Shown here piece after piece: positions 1-9,195 of a stretch of 64,000 bases of DNA. The stretch is taken from positions 268,056 to 332,055 of the forward strand of contig JYOB01000008.1 of assembly GCA_000955795.1 (NCBI GenBank), given 5' to 3'. How positions within the stretch are numbered: the first letter of the stretch is position 1; each line of letters starts with the position of its first letter. The position numbers were made by a program, and so were the translations under genes. The notes beneath the pieces were generated by a model, which saw only the letters and a program-made list of their open reading frames with translations, was not told the DNA's origin and did not search any database. This DNA comes from Burkholderiaceae bacterium 26 (GTDB taxonomy: Bacteria > Pseudomonadota > Gammaproteobacteria > Burkholderiales > Burkholderiaceae).

Positions 1-1966
1 CCGCTTCCTTCAGGCCACCGCCCGCCGGAACCAGGCCCACGCCCACCTCCACCAGACCGATATACGTTTCCAGCGCTGCCACACGCTTGGCCGAGTGCAG
101 CAGCAGCTCGCAGCCGCCGCCCAGTGCGATGCCCGATGCGGCCGACACAACCGGCACGCCGGCGTACTTCACGCGCATCATGCCGTCCTGGAATTTCTTG
201 ACGAACGGCTCGATGCCCTTGGCGCCGCCCATCATGAAGGCCGGCATGGCTTCTTCCAGGTTGGCGCCGGCCGAGAACGGACCGCCCGGCGCACCCAGCT
301 TGAGCGACGTCGGCTGCCACACCACCAGGCCCTTGTAGCCAGCTTCGGCCAGATCAACTGCACGCGTCAGACCGTCGATGACGCTCGGCCCGATCGTGTT
401 CATCTTGCTCTTGAACGAAACGATCAGCACGTCGTCCTGCCCTGCCGCGTCGTCCACCCAGATGCGCACGGCGTCGGTCTCTTCAATGGTCTTGCCATAC
501 GTGAGCGGGTTGACCGTCGTCGCACCCTTGATCGGTGCACGGAACACCTGGCGGCCGTACACCGGCAGCGTGCTGCGCGACAGGAACGTGCCTTGGTTGG
601 CGGACCACGAACCCTGTGCCGAATGCACACCGCCGTTGTCCGCCACTGGGCCGGCGAACACCCACTGCGGCAGCGCTGCGTTCGACAGCGCCTTGCCGGC
701 TTCGATGTCTTCCTTCACCCACTCGGCGACTTGCTTCCAGCCGGCCTCTTGCCAGTCTTCAAACGGGCCGCTATTCCAGCCGAAGCCCCAGCGGATCGCC
801 AGATCGACTTCCGCAGCCGAATCCGCAATCTGCTCTAGGTACACGGCGATATAGTGGAACACGTCGCGGAATACCGCCCACAGGAACTGCGCCTGCGGGT
901 TGGTCGATTCGCGCAGCAGCTTCAGACGTTCGGCAGGCTCCTTCTTCAGGATGCGCACGACGATGTCGTCCGCCTTCTTGCCGCTCGGGCCGTACTGGCC
1001 GCTTTGCGGGTCCAGCACCTTGATTTCCTTGCCTTCCTTCTTGTAGAAACCGGCGCCAGCCTTCTGGCCCAGGGCACCCGCTTCCACCAGCTTGGCCAGC
1101 ACCGGCGGCGTGGCGTAGACCGGGGCGAACGGATCGTCCTTCAGGTTGTCCTGCATCGTCTTGATGACGTGCGCCATGGTGTCCAGACCCACCACGTCGG
1201 CCGTGCGGAACGTCGCCGACTTGGCGCGGCCCAGCTTCGAGCCCGTCAGGTCATCCACCACGTCGAACGGAATGCCGTACTTGGCCGATTCTGCAAACAC
1301 CGCCAGGATCGAGAAGATGCCGACGCGGTTGGCGATGAAGTTGGGCGTGTCCTTCGCGCGCACCACGCCCTTGCCGAGCGCGGAGGTAAGGAACGTTTCC
1401 AGCTTGTCGAGGATGTCGCCGCGCGTATGTGCGGTCGGGATCAACTCGACCAGATGCATGTAGCGCGGCGGGTTGAAGAAGTGCACGCCGCAGAAGCGCG
1501 ACTTCAGCTCGGCATCAAAGCCGTCCGACAGTTCGGTAATCGACAGGCCCGACGTGTTCGACGCAAAGATCGCATGCGGAGCAATGTGCGGCGCGACCTT
1601 CTTGTACAGATCGTGCTTCCAGTCCATGCGCTCGGCAATGGCCTCAATGACGAGGTCGCAGTCGCGCAGCTTTTCGATGTCGTCTTCGTAGTTGGCAGCC
1701 TGAATCAGGTTGGCGTCGTCCTTGATGCCAAGCGGCGCCGGCGACAGCTTCTTCAGGTTTTCAATGGCTTTAAGCACGATGCCGTTCTTCGGGCCTTCCT
1801 TGGCCGGAAGATCGAACAGCGTGACGGGAACCTTGGCGTTGACCAGGTGCGCGGCAATCTGCGCGCCCATCACGCCGGCGCCCAGCACAGCAACACGCCG
1901 GACGAGGAAGTTGGAGCGCTGGCCGGCCTGCGGCTGCGCGCTGGTGGAGAGTTCAGTGCGGGTCAT
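1..1966 (-). CDS. 3-hydroxyacyl-CoA dehydrogenase / enoyl-CoA hydratase, bifunctional (3' end outside window)
   Basis: The protein catalyses hydration of trans-2-enoyl-CoA and oxidation of 3-hydroxyacyl-CoA in fatty-acid beta-oxidation. The Rossmann dinucleotide motif GAGVMG is near residues 29-34, followed by the HAD N- and C-terminal domains (SNTSGLSITEL, FCGVHFFNPP are visible). The crotonase domain comes last and still shows the oxyanion-hole region ASGIALGGGCELLL near the window edge. This order (dehydrogenase first, hydratase second) is the reverse of E. coli FadB and resembles FadN-type proteins. The start at 1966 is preceded by GAGGACACC as a ribosome site. The gene follows the acyl-CoA dehydrogenase by 74 bp and probably shares the operon headed by the TetR gene. 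At least 655 codons are in the window; the C-terminus lies to the left. Confidence 0.93.
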   Translation of the reverse strand, partial: MTRTELSTSAQPQAGQRSNFLVRRVAVLGAGVMGAQIAAHLVNAKVPVTLFDLPAKEGPKNGIVLKAIENLKKLSPAPLGIKDDANLIQAANYEDDIEKLRDCDLVIEAIAERMDWKHDLYKKVAPHIAPHAIFASNTSGLSITELSDGFDAELKSRFCGVHFFNPPRYMHLVELIPTAHTRGDILDKLETFLTSALGKGVVRAKDTPNFIANRVGIFSILAVFAESAKYGIPFDVVDDLTGSKLGRAKSATFRTADVVGLDTMAHVIKTMQDNLKDDPFAPVYATPPVLAKLVEAGALGQKAGAGFYKKEGKEIKVLDPQSGQYGPSGKKADDIVVRILKKEPAERLKLLRESTNPQAQFLWAVFRDVFHYIAVYLEQIADSAAEVDLAIRWGFGWNSGPFEDWQEAGWKQVAEWVKEDIEAGKALSNAALPQWVFAGPVADNGGVHSAQGSWSANQGTFLSRSTLPVYGRQVFRAPIKGATTVNPLTYGKTIEETDAVRIWVDDAAGQDDVLIVSFKSKMNTIGPSVIDGLTRAVDLAEAGYKGLVVWQPTSLKLGAPGGPFSAGANLEEAMPAFMMGGAKGIEPFVKKFQDGMMRVKYAGVPVVSAASGIALGGGCELLLHSAKRVAALETYIGLVEVGVGLVPAGGGLKEA

Positions 1967-2040
1967 GGTGTCCTCGCGGGGAGAGAGGAAGAGACGAGGG
2001 GGCGACGTTTGCATACGTCGCCCCAAGAGAATGCGGCTGT

Positions 2041-3828
2041 TTAGAACAGATCCGCTTCGAGCGCCATCAGCGTCGCGCCGCCGGCACGTGCCATGCGGAT
2101 CTGCGAAGCCGTTTCGGGCAGCAGCTTGGCGAAGTAGAAGCGCGCCGTTGCCAGCTTGACCTTGTAGAAGGTGTCGCCGCTGTTTTGCTTTTCCAGAGCG
2201 ATCTTGGCCATGCGGGCCCAGAAGTACGAGAACACCAAGTGGCCGACCACACGCAGGTACGGCACCGCCGCCGCGCCCACTTCGTCCGGGTTGGCCATGG
2301 CCTTCATGCCGATTTCCATGGTCAGCTTCTGGACCTTGTCACCAATGTCGGCCAGCGGATTGATGAACTCCTGCATGGCTTCGTTGGTGCCTTCGGCTTC
2401 CACAAAGTCCTGGACCAGCTTGCCGAACTTCTTCATCTTGGCGCCCATGTCGCCGAGGATCTTGCGGCCCAGCAGGTCCAGCGACTGCACGGTGTTCGTG
2501 CCTTCGTAGATCATGTTGATGCGGGCATCACGCACGTATTGCTCCATGCCCCACTCGGCGATGTAGCCATGGCCACCGAACACCTGCATGCCTTCGTTGG
2601 TGGAGATGAATGCGTTGTCGCTCAGGAAGGCCTTGGCGATCGGCGTCAGCAGCGCGACCAGATCAGCCGCGTCCTTGCGCGCGGATTCATCTTCGTGCGA
2701 CAGCTCGCGGTCAATCTGCAGTGCGATCCAGTAGCTGAATGCGCGGCCGCCTTCTGCAAAGGCGCGCTGCGTCAGCAACATGCGGCGCACATCCGGGTGC
2801 ACGATGATCGGGTCAGCCGGCTTGTCCGGTGCCTTCGGGCCCGACAGGCTGCGCATTTGCAGGCGTTCCTTGGCGTAAGCGGCCGAGTTTTGATATGCAA
2901 CTTCGGTCAGGCCCAGGCTCTGCATGCCGACGCCCAGACGGGCGGCGTTCATCATCACGAACATGGCGTTCAGGCCCTTGTTCGGCTCGCCGACCATCCA
3001 ACCGCGTGCGCCGTCCAGATTGATCACACAGGTGGCATTGCCGTGGATGCCCATCTTGTGTTCGATGGAGCCGCACTTCACGGTGTTGCGCTCGCCGGGG
3101 TTGCCGTTGGCATCGGGGATGAACTTCGGCACCACGAACAGCGAGATGCCCTTCGTGCCGCCCGGCGCGTCCGGCAGGCGTGCCAGCACCAGGTGGATGA
3201 TGTTTTCGGCCAGGTCGTGCTCGCCCGCCGAGATGAAAATCTTCGTGCCGGTGATGGCATATGAGCCATCGGCCAGCGGCTCAGCCTTGGTGCGCAGGAT
3301 GCCCAGGTCGGTGCCGCAATGCGGCTCGGTCAGACACATCGTGCCGGTCCACACGCCCGACACCAGCTTCGGCAGGTAGCGCTGCTTGAGCTCGTCGGTG
3401 CCGTGTGCGTGCAGGGCTTCGTATGCGCCGTGCGACAGGCCCGGATACATCGTCCAGGCCTGGTTGGCCGAATTCAGCATCTCGTACAGCGCGTTGTTGA
3501 TCAGGATGGGCAGACCCTGGCCACCGTACTCCGGATCGCATCCCAGTGAGGGCCAGCCAGCCTCAACGTACTGTTGATACGCTTCCTTGAAACCCTTGGG
3601 AGCCGTCACCACGCCGTCGCCGTGGTAGGTGCAGCCTTCGCGATCGCCTGACTGATTAAGCGGGAAGATGACTTCGGAGCAGAACTTGCCGGCTTCCTCG
3701 ATCACCTGATTGATGGTGTCTGCATCGATCTCCGCGTGCTGCGGCATTTGCTTCAGGTGGTCCTCCACGCCGAGAAGCTCGTGGAGAACAAACTGCATGT
3801 CACGCAGCGGTGCGGTGTATTGACCCAT
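2041..3828 (-). CDS. acyl-CoA dehydrogenase (long, FadE/AcdC-type, 595 aa)
   Basis: FAD-dependent acyl-CoA dehydrogenase that would carry out the first oxidation of beta-oxidation. Visible family signatures are MCLTEPHCGTDLG in the middle beta domain, the GGHGYIAEWGMEQYVRDARI block and IYEGTNTVQSLDLLGRK near the FAD/substrate site. The protein is about 200 residues longer than the classical 380-residue enzymes. The extra C-terminal helical extension is the one found in the DUF1974/AcdC-like class. The start at 3828 has AAGGAG seven bases upstream. It sits between the TetR gene and the hydroxyacyl-CoA dehydrogenase gene on the same strand, so all three should form one inducible beta-oxidation operon. 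The chain-length specificity cannot be read from sequence. Confidence 0.95.
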   Translation of the reverse strand: MGQYTAPLRDMQFVLHELLGVEDHLKQMPQHAEIDADTINQVIEEAGKFCSEVIFPLNQSGDREGCTYHGDGVVTAPKGFKEAYQQYVEAGWPSLGCDPEYGGQGLPILINNALYEMLNSANQAWTMYPGLSHGAYEALHAHGTDELKQRYLPKLVSGVWTGTMCLTEPHCGTDLGILRTKAEPLADGSYAITGTKIFISAGEHDLAENIIHLVLARLPDAPGGTKGISLFVVPKFIPDANGNPGERNTVKCGSIEHKMGIHGNATCVINLDGARGWMVGEPNKGLNAMFVMMNAARLGVGMQSLGLTEVAYQNSAAYAKERLQMRSLSGPKAPDKPADPIIVHPDVRRMLLTQRAFAEGGRAFSYWIALQIDRELSHEDESARKDAADLVALLTPIAKAFLSDNAFISTNEGMQVFGGHGYIAEWGMEQYVRDARINMIYEGTNTVQSLDLLGRKILGDMGAKMKKFGKLVQDFVEAEGTNEAMQEFINPLADIGDKVQKLTMEIGMKAMANPDEVGAAAVPYLRVVGHLVFSYFWARMAKIALEKQNSGDTFYKVKLATARFYFAKLLPETASQIRMARAGGATLMALEADLF

Positions 3829-3879
3829 CTTGCAACTCCTTGGTGTGTACTGCGCGACCGCTAGGTGTGCGATGCCGCG

Positions 3880-4521
3880 TCAGGTTCGGTAAGACTGAAT
3901 GAGTTTGTTAAGCGCCACCATGGCCAGCTCGGCGCTGTTCGGCAACCGCAGGAAACGCGCATCGTGATGCAGCCCCAGCTCCAGGCTGTACATCTCGAAG
4001 AGCATCAATTGCGGGTCCGCTTCTGCACGCAGGTGGCCTTCTTCCTTTGCCTGTGCGATCGCGCGAGCCAATGCTGCACGCCAGATCGTCACGCTCTTGA
4101 CGAGTTCGTCGCGCACCGGGCTTTCGGCACGATCGTCGTACTCCACCGCGCCGCTGATGTAGATGCAGCCCGTGGTCACTTCCTGAATGCGACGCTCCAT
4201 CCAGCGTCGCACCATGCTCCACAGGCGCGGCAGACCGCGCGGTTCCGTCAAGCTCGGGTAGAAGACTTCCTGCTCGAACCGTTTGTGATACTCGCGAACC
4301 ACTTCCACCTGCAGATCCTCACGCGAGCCGAAGTGCGCGAACACCCCGCTCTTACTCATCTGCATGCGCTCCGCGAGCACACCGATCGTCAATCCTTCCA
4401 GTCCGTCGCGCGAAGCCAATTCCAGCGCGGCATCGAGAATCGCTGCACGCGTCAGTTCGCCCTTGCGCATCGGGGTGGCTGCTGCGTGATTTGATTCGAG
4501 ACGAGCGGTCGGGTGACGCAT
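3880..4521 (-). CDS. TetR-family repressor of the beta-oxidation operon
   Basis: A 213-aa TetR-type regulator. The N-terminal helix-turn-helix is visible as ILDAALELASRDG followed by LAERMQMSKSGVFAHFGSRE; the rest is the all-helical ligand and dimer domain. I chose the start at 4521 (MRHPTARL) because GGAGAG lies about nine bases upstream; a longer reading frame extends to 4629 but lacks a ribosome site and would overlap the promoter. The gene is first in a minus-strand series with an acyl-CoA dehydrogenase and a hydroxyacyl-CoA dehydrogenase. A palindrome overlapping its own -10 box suggests autorepression. By analogy with fatty-acid-responsive TetR regulators such as PsrA and FadP, the ligand is probably an acyl-CoA, which is an inference. 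Confidence 0.9.
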   Translation of the reverse strand: MRHPTARLESNHAAATPMRKGELTRAAILDAALELASRDGLEGLTIGVLAERMQMSKSGVFAHFGSREDLQVEVVREYHKRFEQEVFYPSLTEPRGLPRLWSMVRRWMERRIQEVTTGCIYISGAVEYDDRAESPVRDELVKSVTIWRAALARAIAQAKEEGHLRAEADPQLMLFEMYSLELGLHHDARFLRLPNSAELAMVALNKLIQSYRT

Positions 4522-4640
4522 GATGATTTCTCTCCGTTCTTTTCTGGGGCGTGACACGCGAGAAAATTGGCTTCCTGCAGGGCGCCTTTCGCGTGCCGGG
4601 CAGGACTGTAAACCAGCCTGCGCGAACACTCTAGCCCAAA

Positions 4641-4658
4641 ATCGAACGGTCGTTCAAT
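4641..4658. promoter_or_regulatory. palindromic operator, probable TetR autoregulatory site
   Basis: The inverted repeat ATCGAACG-GT-CGTTCAAT has seven of eight matching pairs around a two-base centre. It overlaps the -10 box of the minus-strand promoter of the TetR/beta-oxidation operon, the usual position for a TetR-family repressor site. The assignment to this particular regulator is an inference from position. Confidence 0.65.
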
Positions 4659-4685
4659 TATTTACAGGGGCTCTTGGAGCGGCAA
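4657..4685 (-). promoter_or_regulatory. sigma-70-type promoter of the TetR-beta-oxidation operon
   Basis: On the minus strand, TTGCCG (4685-4680) and AATAAT (4662-4657) are separated by 17 bases, giving four and five matches to the consensus hexamers. A transcript would begin near 4650, about 130 bases before the TetR start. Confidence 0.55.
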
Positions 4686-4789
4686 GTGTTTTATTAGAAA
4701 GCGGCATCTAAATGGCGACTCTGAATCGCCACCTTCCGCGGTGCAGCGCAAATCCCGCAAACCCTTTAGATGAAAAGCTTTGCAGGGTG

Positions 4790-4820
4790 TGCGCCGCACC
4801 CATAAAACGCGTGCGGCGCA
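4790..4820 (-). terminator. hairpin downstream of CoA-transferase
   Basis: A perfect 10-bp stem (TGCGCCGCAC with GTGCGGCGCA) encloses an 11-base loop, 55 bases past the CoA-transferase stop. There is no clean U-run immediately after the stem, so it may be a weak terminator or an RNA-stabilising hairpin. Confidence 0.4.
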
Positions 4821-4874
4821 GCATATCTGACGGGTTTTCTAGTGCTACCCATCAGTAAATAAACAGCCCGAAAA

Positions 4875-6539
4875 TCAGACCGGCGTGATGCTCGTGCACA
4901 TGGCGCCACGGCGGAAGATGCGGGCGTCCATTTCGCGCAGCTCGGCTGCCACGGCAACCTCTGCCGCACACTGGTCTAACACGTCACGCTGCAGATCGAT
5001 GCCGGGAGCGATTTCGGTCAGCGTGAGGCGCCGGCCGCCGTGGCCATCGTCACGCATTTCGAAGACGGCGCGTTCGGTCACGTAGCGCACGCGAATGCCC
5101 GATCGCGCGGCATATTCACCGTTGAAGGTCAGGTGCGACACGGCCGGCACGATCTTCTTGAGCCGTCCTTCCCGCACGATGCGCAGCTTGCCGTCCTCGG
5201 CTTCGACCTGCAGGCCGCCAGCGGTGAGCGTGCCCATGAACACGACCGAGCGTGCGCTCTGCGTGATGTTGATGAAACCGCCGACGCCCGCGACGACGGT
5301 GTCGCCGCCCTCGCCAAACAGGCTGACGTTGACGTTGCCGGCGCCGTCCAGTTCTGCCAGGCCGAGGATGGCGAGATCGATGCCGCCACCTTCGTAGAAG
5401 TCGAACTGCGCTGGCTGATCCACCACGGCTTCGGGATAGGCCGAGGCGCCGAAGCTGAGGCCATCTGCCGGCGTGCCACCGATTGGGCCGGCCTCCACGG
5501 TGAGCGTAAAGCCACGCGCGCCTTCCTGTTCTGCCAGGGCTCCGACCGCTGCAGGCATGCCCACGCCCAGATTCACGACGCGCGGTTGCTGCGCCATCAG
5601 TTCCAGCACGGCGCGGCGTTGCACCAGCGTACGGGCATCAAGCGCGCCGTGCTGGCTGGTCTCCAGCGCCTCGCTCGCTTCGATGGCGTCTTCCTTGAGC
5701 TGGATCGCCTCCCCTTGCCAGGGGCGGATATAGGTCGGGTTGAACGCCTCACCGAAGGTCATCTGGTGTTCGGCTTCATCGTCAGCAACGACCACGTAAT
5801 CGACGAGGATGCCCGGCACGTGGATCGCCTGCAGGTTGTCGTGCCGATCGACGAGCCGACGCACCTGCGCGATGACGATGCCACCCGAGTTGCGTGCCGC
5901 CTGCGCCATGGCCAGCAGTTCGTGGTGAAAGGCTTCTTCATGCGTGCTGATGTTGCCGCGCGGGTCGGCGGCCGTGCCGCGTAGAAAGACACAGTGCAGC
6001 GGAAAGCTGGGGTAGAAGAGATAGTCTTCGCCGCGAAAGCGTTCGTACTCGACCCACGAGGCCGTGCCTGCTGCGCGCGCCGCCTTGGCGCGGGCGTTGA
6101 TGGCGCCGCCGTGGTAACGCGCGTCAAGCTCCGTGCGCGGGTCGACGAACGTGTGCAAGCCCATCTTGGTCAGCACGCCTGGCTTGCCACCCGCGATGGC
6201 TCGGTACAGATGCGTGAGCACGCCCTGCGGCAGGTTGAAAGCATCGCACTGCTCGGCAAGCGCCAGGTCCGCCAGCCGTGTGGCGGAGCGCCAATGCCCG
6301 CCGACCACACAGCGCGTCATCCCGGGATTGCCGAAGTGGTTGACGCCGCGCGTGGCACGATCGCCCTGCCCGGCGGAGTAGACCAGCGTGAGATCGCGCG
6401 GCTCGCCGGTGGCCAGAAAGCGGCGTTCGAGCGCATGCGTGACGGCCTCTGCATGGCCCGCGCCGACAAACCCCGCGCACGCAACCGTCCACTCCGGCTG
6501 TACCAACCGCGCCGCCTCATCGGCTGTGATGACTTGCAT
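4875..6539 (-). CDS. family I acyl-CoA transferase (acetate/propionate CoA-transferase type)
   Basis: The 554-aa protein fuses the alpha and beta halves of a family I CoA-transferase, as in YdiF and propionate CoA-transferase. It moves CoA between short-chain acyl-CoA and free acids through a glutamyl-CoA thioester. The catalytic glutamate is in TVEAGPIGG at about residue 349; a glycine-rich stretch (GAGHAEA) lies near residues 26-32, and NLGVGMP opens the second half at about 323. A GGAGGAG ribosome site lies just before the start at 6539. It stands alone between a TetR operon and a phospholipid synthesis set. Substrate choice (acetate, propionate, acetoacetate or other) is not evident from sequence. 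Confidence 0.88.
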   Translation of the reverse strand: MQVITADEAARLVQPEWTVACAGFVGAGHAEAVTHALERRFLATGEPRDLTLVYSAGQGDRATRGVNHFGNPGMTRCVVGGHWRSATRLADLALAEQCDAFNLPQGVLTHLYRAIAGGKPGVLTKMGLHTFVDPRTELDARYHGGAINARAKAARAAGTASWVEYERFRGEDYLFYPSFPLHCVFLRGTAADPRGNISTHEEAFHHELLAMAQAARNSGGIVIAQVRRLVDRHDNLQAIHVPGILVDYVVVADDEAEHQMTFGEAFNPTYIRPWQGEAIQLKEDAIEASEALETSQHGALDARTLVQRRAVLELMAQQPRVVNLGVGMPAAVGALAEQEGARGFTLTVEAGPIGGTPADGLSFGASAYPEAVVDQPAQFDFYEGGGIDLAILGLAELDGAGNVNVSLFGEGGDTVVAGVGGFINITQSARSVVFMGTLTAGGLQVEAEDGKLRIVREGRLKKIVPAVSHLTFNGEYAARSGIRVRYVTERAVFEMRDDGHGGRRLTLTEIAPGIDLQRDVLDQCAAEVAVAAELREMDARIFRRGAMCTSITPV

Positions 6540-6580
6540 GTCTCCTCCGTCTTGTTATGTTTTTGCAGATGTCTGCACCG

Positions 6581-7849
6581 CTAATACTGCGCTGCGCGCC
6601 CGCTGATGACGACGCCAAGGCGCACGAGCCGGTAGGCGCACCAGTCTGCCAGGCGCCACCACCAACGGCGCGCGGCGTGCTCATCAGCCAGGACGCGGCG
6701 TGCGTGATGACTGATCGCGTCTTCAAGCGCGCCGCGCAATTCGTTGGCCACGGTTGCATCCCACGCGACGACGTTGGCTTCGCGTGCCAGCAACAGGCTG
6801 AAAGGGTCGATGTTGCTGGAGCCGACGGTGGCCCAGCGGTCGTCCACCACGGCCACCTTGGCGTGCAGGAAGCTGGCCGTGTATTCGTGGATCTCGACGT
6901 TGTCCCGCAGCAGCATGTGATACAGCGAACGCGTCGCGTAGTGCTGCAACCGGTATTCGACCTGTCCTTGCAGCAACAGGCGAACGCGCACACCGCGCTG
7001 GCGGCAGGCCGCCAGCGCGCGCATGAAACGCACGCCCGGCAAGAAGTACGCGTTGGCGATGATCACCTCGTGCCGCGCCACACCCAGCGCGCGCAGATAT
7101 TCGCGTTCGATCGCGCGCCGGTTGCGGACGTTGTCACGCAGCACCAGCGAAGCCAACACGGTGCCCGGTGCGCGCGCACTTTCTCGCCCGGACGCGCCGC
7201 GATGCCGTGGTCGCGGCGTATCGGTCATCACCGGAAAGTCGGCGGCGACGCCCGAGACGCCCACCTCCCGCATGCCAGCGCGTACGCCCATCTGCCACCA
7301 GAGCCGGTCGACGGTCAGCGCAATCTGCGCGACCAGTGGCCCGCGCACCCGCACGGCAAAGTCGTAACGCGGTCCCAGCGCAGCGTCGTGAAATGGCGCG
7401 TGATTCAGGTCGTCGATGATATTGATGCCGCCCACGAACGCCACGTGGTCATCGATGACTGCGATCTTCCGATGCAGCCGGCGCAAGTAGCGGCGTTGCA
7501 GGCGGAAACCGCGCACCGGACGATAGATGCGCAAGATCACGCCCGCCCCTTCGAGCATCGCGGCGATGCTGGGGGGCAGCGGGCTGGTGCCGAAGCCGTC
7601 GATGGTCAGGTGGACATCCACGCCACGGCGTGCCGCGCGGGCGAGCGCTTCGGTCACGCTGTGGGCGGCGGCGTCATCGGTGTAGATGTAGGTTTCAAGC
7701 GCGACACGGCGTTGGGCGGCATCGATGGCCTCGATCAAGGCTGGGAAGAACTCGGCACCGCCGCACAGCAGGTCGACGTCGTTCCCCGGCAGGGGCTTAC
7801 CCCGCCGCCACTCCGAGCGTAGCGGACCCGCATCGCGCACGACCCTCAT
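6581..7849 (-). CDS. clsB: cardiolipin synthase ClsB-like phospholipase D protein
   Basis: A 422-aa phospholipase D superfamily protein with two HKD motifs: H-x-K-x4-D at residues 126-133 (HRKIAVID) and at 329-336 (HAKVAVVD), the second followed by GSSN. This arrangement without N-terminal membrane spans matches ClsB, which condenses phosphatidyl groups to make cardiolipin at the inner membrane. The start at 7849 overlaps the upstream gene stop as ATGA, implying translational coupling. The neighbour encodes an endonuclease/exonuclease/phosphatase protein, the same pairing as clsB-ybhP in E. coli, which supports the call. Confidence 0.88.
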   Translation of the reverse strand: MRVVRDAGPLRSEWRRGKPLPGNDVDLLCGGAEFFPALIEAIDAAQRRVALETYIYTDDAAAHSVTEALARAARRGVDVHLTIDGFGTSPLPPSIAAMLEGAGVILRIYRPVRGFRLQRRYLRRLHRKIAVIDDHVAFVGGINIIDDLNHAPFHDAALGPRYDFAVRVRGPLVAQIALTVDRLWWQMGVRAGMREVGVSGVAADFPVMTDTPRPRHRGASGRESARAPGTVLASLVLRDNVRNRRAIEREYLRALGVARHEVIIANAYFLPGVRFMRALAACRQRGVRVRLLLQGQVEYRLQHYATRSLYHMLLRDNVEIHEYTASFLHAKVAVVDDRWATVGSSNIDPFSLLLAREANVVAWDATVANELRGALEDAISHHARRVLADEHAARRWWWRLADWCAYRLVRLGVVISGRAAQY

Positions 7850-8592
7850 GGATGCGCCAGTTCCGCCAGCAGGGGCACGTGATCGGAGCGCTGCGCCCAT
7901 TCGCGGCCGGTCAGCGCATGCGCGCGTTCGATCTCGAACCCGCGCACGTAAATGCGGTCCAGCCGCAGCCAGGGCATGTGGCTCGGGAAAGTGCGCACCG
8001 GGCGCGTATCGGCGGCCTTGTCGGCTACTTCGGTCGCACCCAGAGCCTGGCAGATCATGCGATCGAGCCGGTTGTTCCAATCGTTGAAATCGCCCGCCAC
8101 CACGAGCGGCGCATCTGGCGGCACGACCGAACGCACGCGATCAACGAGCGCTTCCGCCTGCCGCTGCCGGCTGCGTGCAAACAGGCCGAAGTGCGCGCAC
8201 AGCAGATGCACCTCGCCAAAGCCAAGATCCGTCACGGCGTGCAGCAGGCCGCGCTGCTCAAAGCGGTGGTCAGAGATATCGAGGTTTTCCGACAGCAGGA
8301 TCGGATACCGCGACAGGATGGCGTTGCCGTGGTGCCCGTGCTCGTAAACGGCGTTGCGGCCATAGACCGTGTGCGGATAGACGTCGGTCGCGAGGTAGCG
8401 CAGTTGCGTGTAGTTCGGGTCGAACAACTCGGCGGCGACGAGGCGATCGTTGCGATCCTGCACTTCCTGCAGGAAGACGATGTCCGCGTCCATGGTATGC
8501 AGGCCCTGCCGCACGTCATGCACGCGCACGCGCCGCGCAATGCCCGTCACGCCCTTGTGGATGTTGTAGGTGGCGACGCGCAAACGCAGCAT
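7846..8592 (-). CDS. endonuclease/exonuclease/phosphatase-fold protein (YbhP-like)
   Basis: The 248-aa protein has the EEP fold shared by AP endonucleases, DNase I and sphingomyelinases. Signatures seen are TYNIHKG at residues 8-14, FLQEVQ at about 40-45 (metal-binding Glu), AGDFNDW near 166-172 and SDHVPLLAEL at the end (catalytic His). There is no signal peptide. It overlaps clsB by four bases (ATGA) and starts one base after nudB ends (TGACATG), so the three genes are one transcript. As with E. coli YbhP, the substrate is unknown; a role in phospholipid turnover is suggested only by the clsB neighbour. Confidence 0.88.
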   Translation of the reverse strand: MLRLRVATYNIHKGVTGIARRVRVHDVRQGLHTMDADIVFLQEVQDRNDRLVAAELFDPNYTQLRYLATDVYPHTVYGRNAVYEHGHHGNAILSRYPILLSENLDISDHRFEQRGLLHAVTDLGFGEVHLLCAHFGLFARSRQRQAEALVDRVRSVVPPDAPLVVAGDFNDWNNRLDRMICQALGATEVADKAADTRPVRTFPSHMPWLRLDRIYVRGFEIERAHALTGREWAQRSDHVPLLAELAHP

Positions 8593-8593
8593 G

Positions 8594-9079
8594 TCAGGCT
8601 TGGTCCTTTGTCAGCGCAGCCTGACGCGCGTGATAGGCAGCAAGCCGTTCGGGCAACTGCAGAATGGCCTCGGCGTTGCTGCGCGAGAAGCACCGCGCGG
8701 CAGCCTCTTGGTAGGGCAGCCATTCGGCCTGCACATGCTCACGCGGTGACATCCGCACCGACACCTTGCCGCTCACCAGCAGGCCAAACCAATGCTCGGT
8801 GTTGCGCGTAACGCCCGGCGCGTAGCGGTGCCGCCAGCGGGGGTAGATCTCGTATTCGATGTGGTGGCCCCAGTCGATCAGATGATGCTGGGCCGCGTCG
8901 ATGCCGGTTTCCTCGAGCACCTCGCGGCGGGCGGTATCTGCCAGGGGCTCGTCGAGCGTATCGCAACTGCCGGTCACGGATTGCCAGAAGCCCTGATGAT
9001 CTGCCCGCTCCATCACCAACACATGCAAATCGGGCGTGTGAATGACGACGAGAACGGAGACGGGAATCTTGTGCGACAT
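8594..9079 (-). CDS. nudB: dihydroneopterin triphosphate diphosphatase (Nudix)
   Basis: A 161-aa Nudix hydrolase. The Nudix helix is seen from G37 to I60 with the core REVLEETG at about residues 52-59; relative to the textbook box there appears to be one extra residue in the loop before the helix. Length and the N-terminal PVSVLVVIHT plus central WFGLLV match NudB, which removes pyrophosphate from dihydroneopterin triphosphate in folate synthesis. The start at 9079 (MSHKIPVSV) is the family-like start; a longer frame to 9244 is unsupported. It is first of a tightly packed nudB-EEP-clsB series. Other Nudix substrates cannot be excluded. Confidence 0.8.
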   Translation of the reverse strand: MSHKIPVSVLVVIHTPDLHVLVMERADHQGFWQSVTGSCDTLDEPLADTARREVLEETGIDAAQHHLIDWGHHIEYEIYPRWRHRYAPGVTRNTEHWFGLLVSGKVSVRMSPREHVQAEWLPYQEAAARCFSRSNAEAILQLPERLAAYHARQAALTKDQA

Positions 9080-9195
9080 GGGTGCGGTTGCTGCGTGCTT
9101 CGATGGGCGGCGCGATCGCGCTGGAAGGCAATAGCTTACCGCAGCCAGAAGCGTGCCACCGTGACGCTCAGCGTGCTGCCATGCCGTGGCAACAA

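Larger units (their letters stand above)
4522..4874. other. intergenic region between TetR operon promoter and CoA-transferase end
   Basis: About 350 bases without a gene. It holds the minus-strand promoter and palindromic operator of the TetR operon (4641-4685) and a hairpin that may terminate the CoA-transferase transcript (4790-4820). No open frame here looks coding. Confidence 0.7.

Noticed and set aside
2185..3264. 359-codon plus-strand frame
   Set aside because: Antisense to the acyl-CoA dehydrogenase gene.
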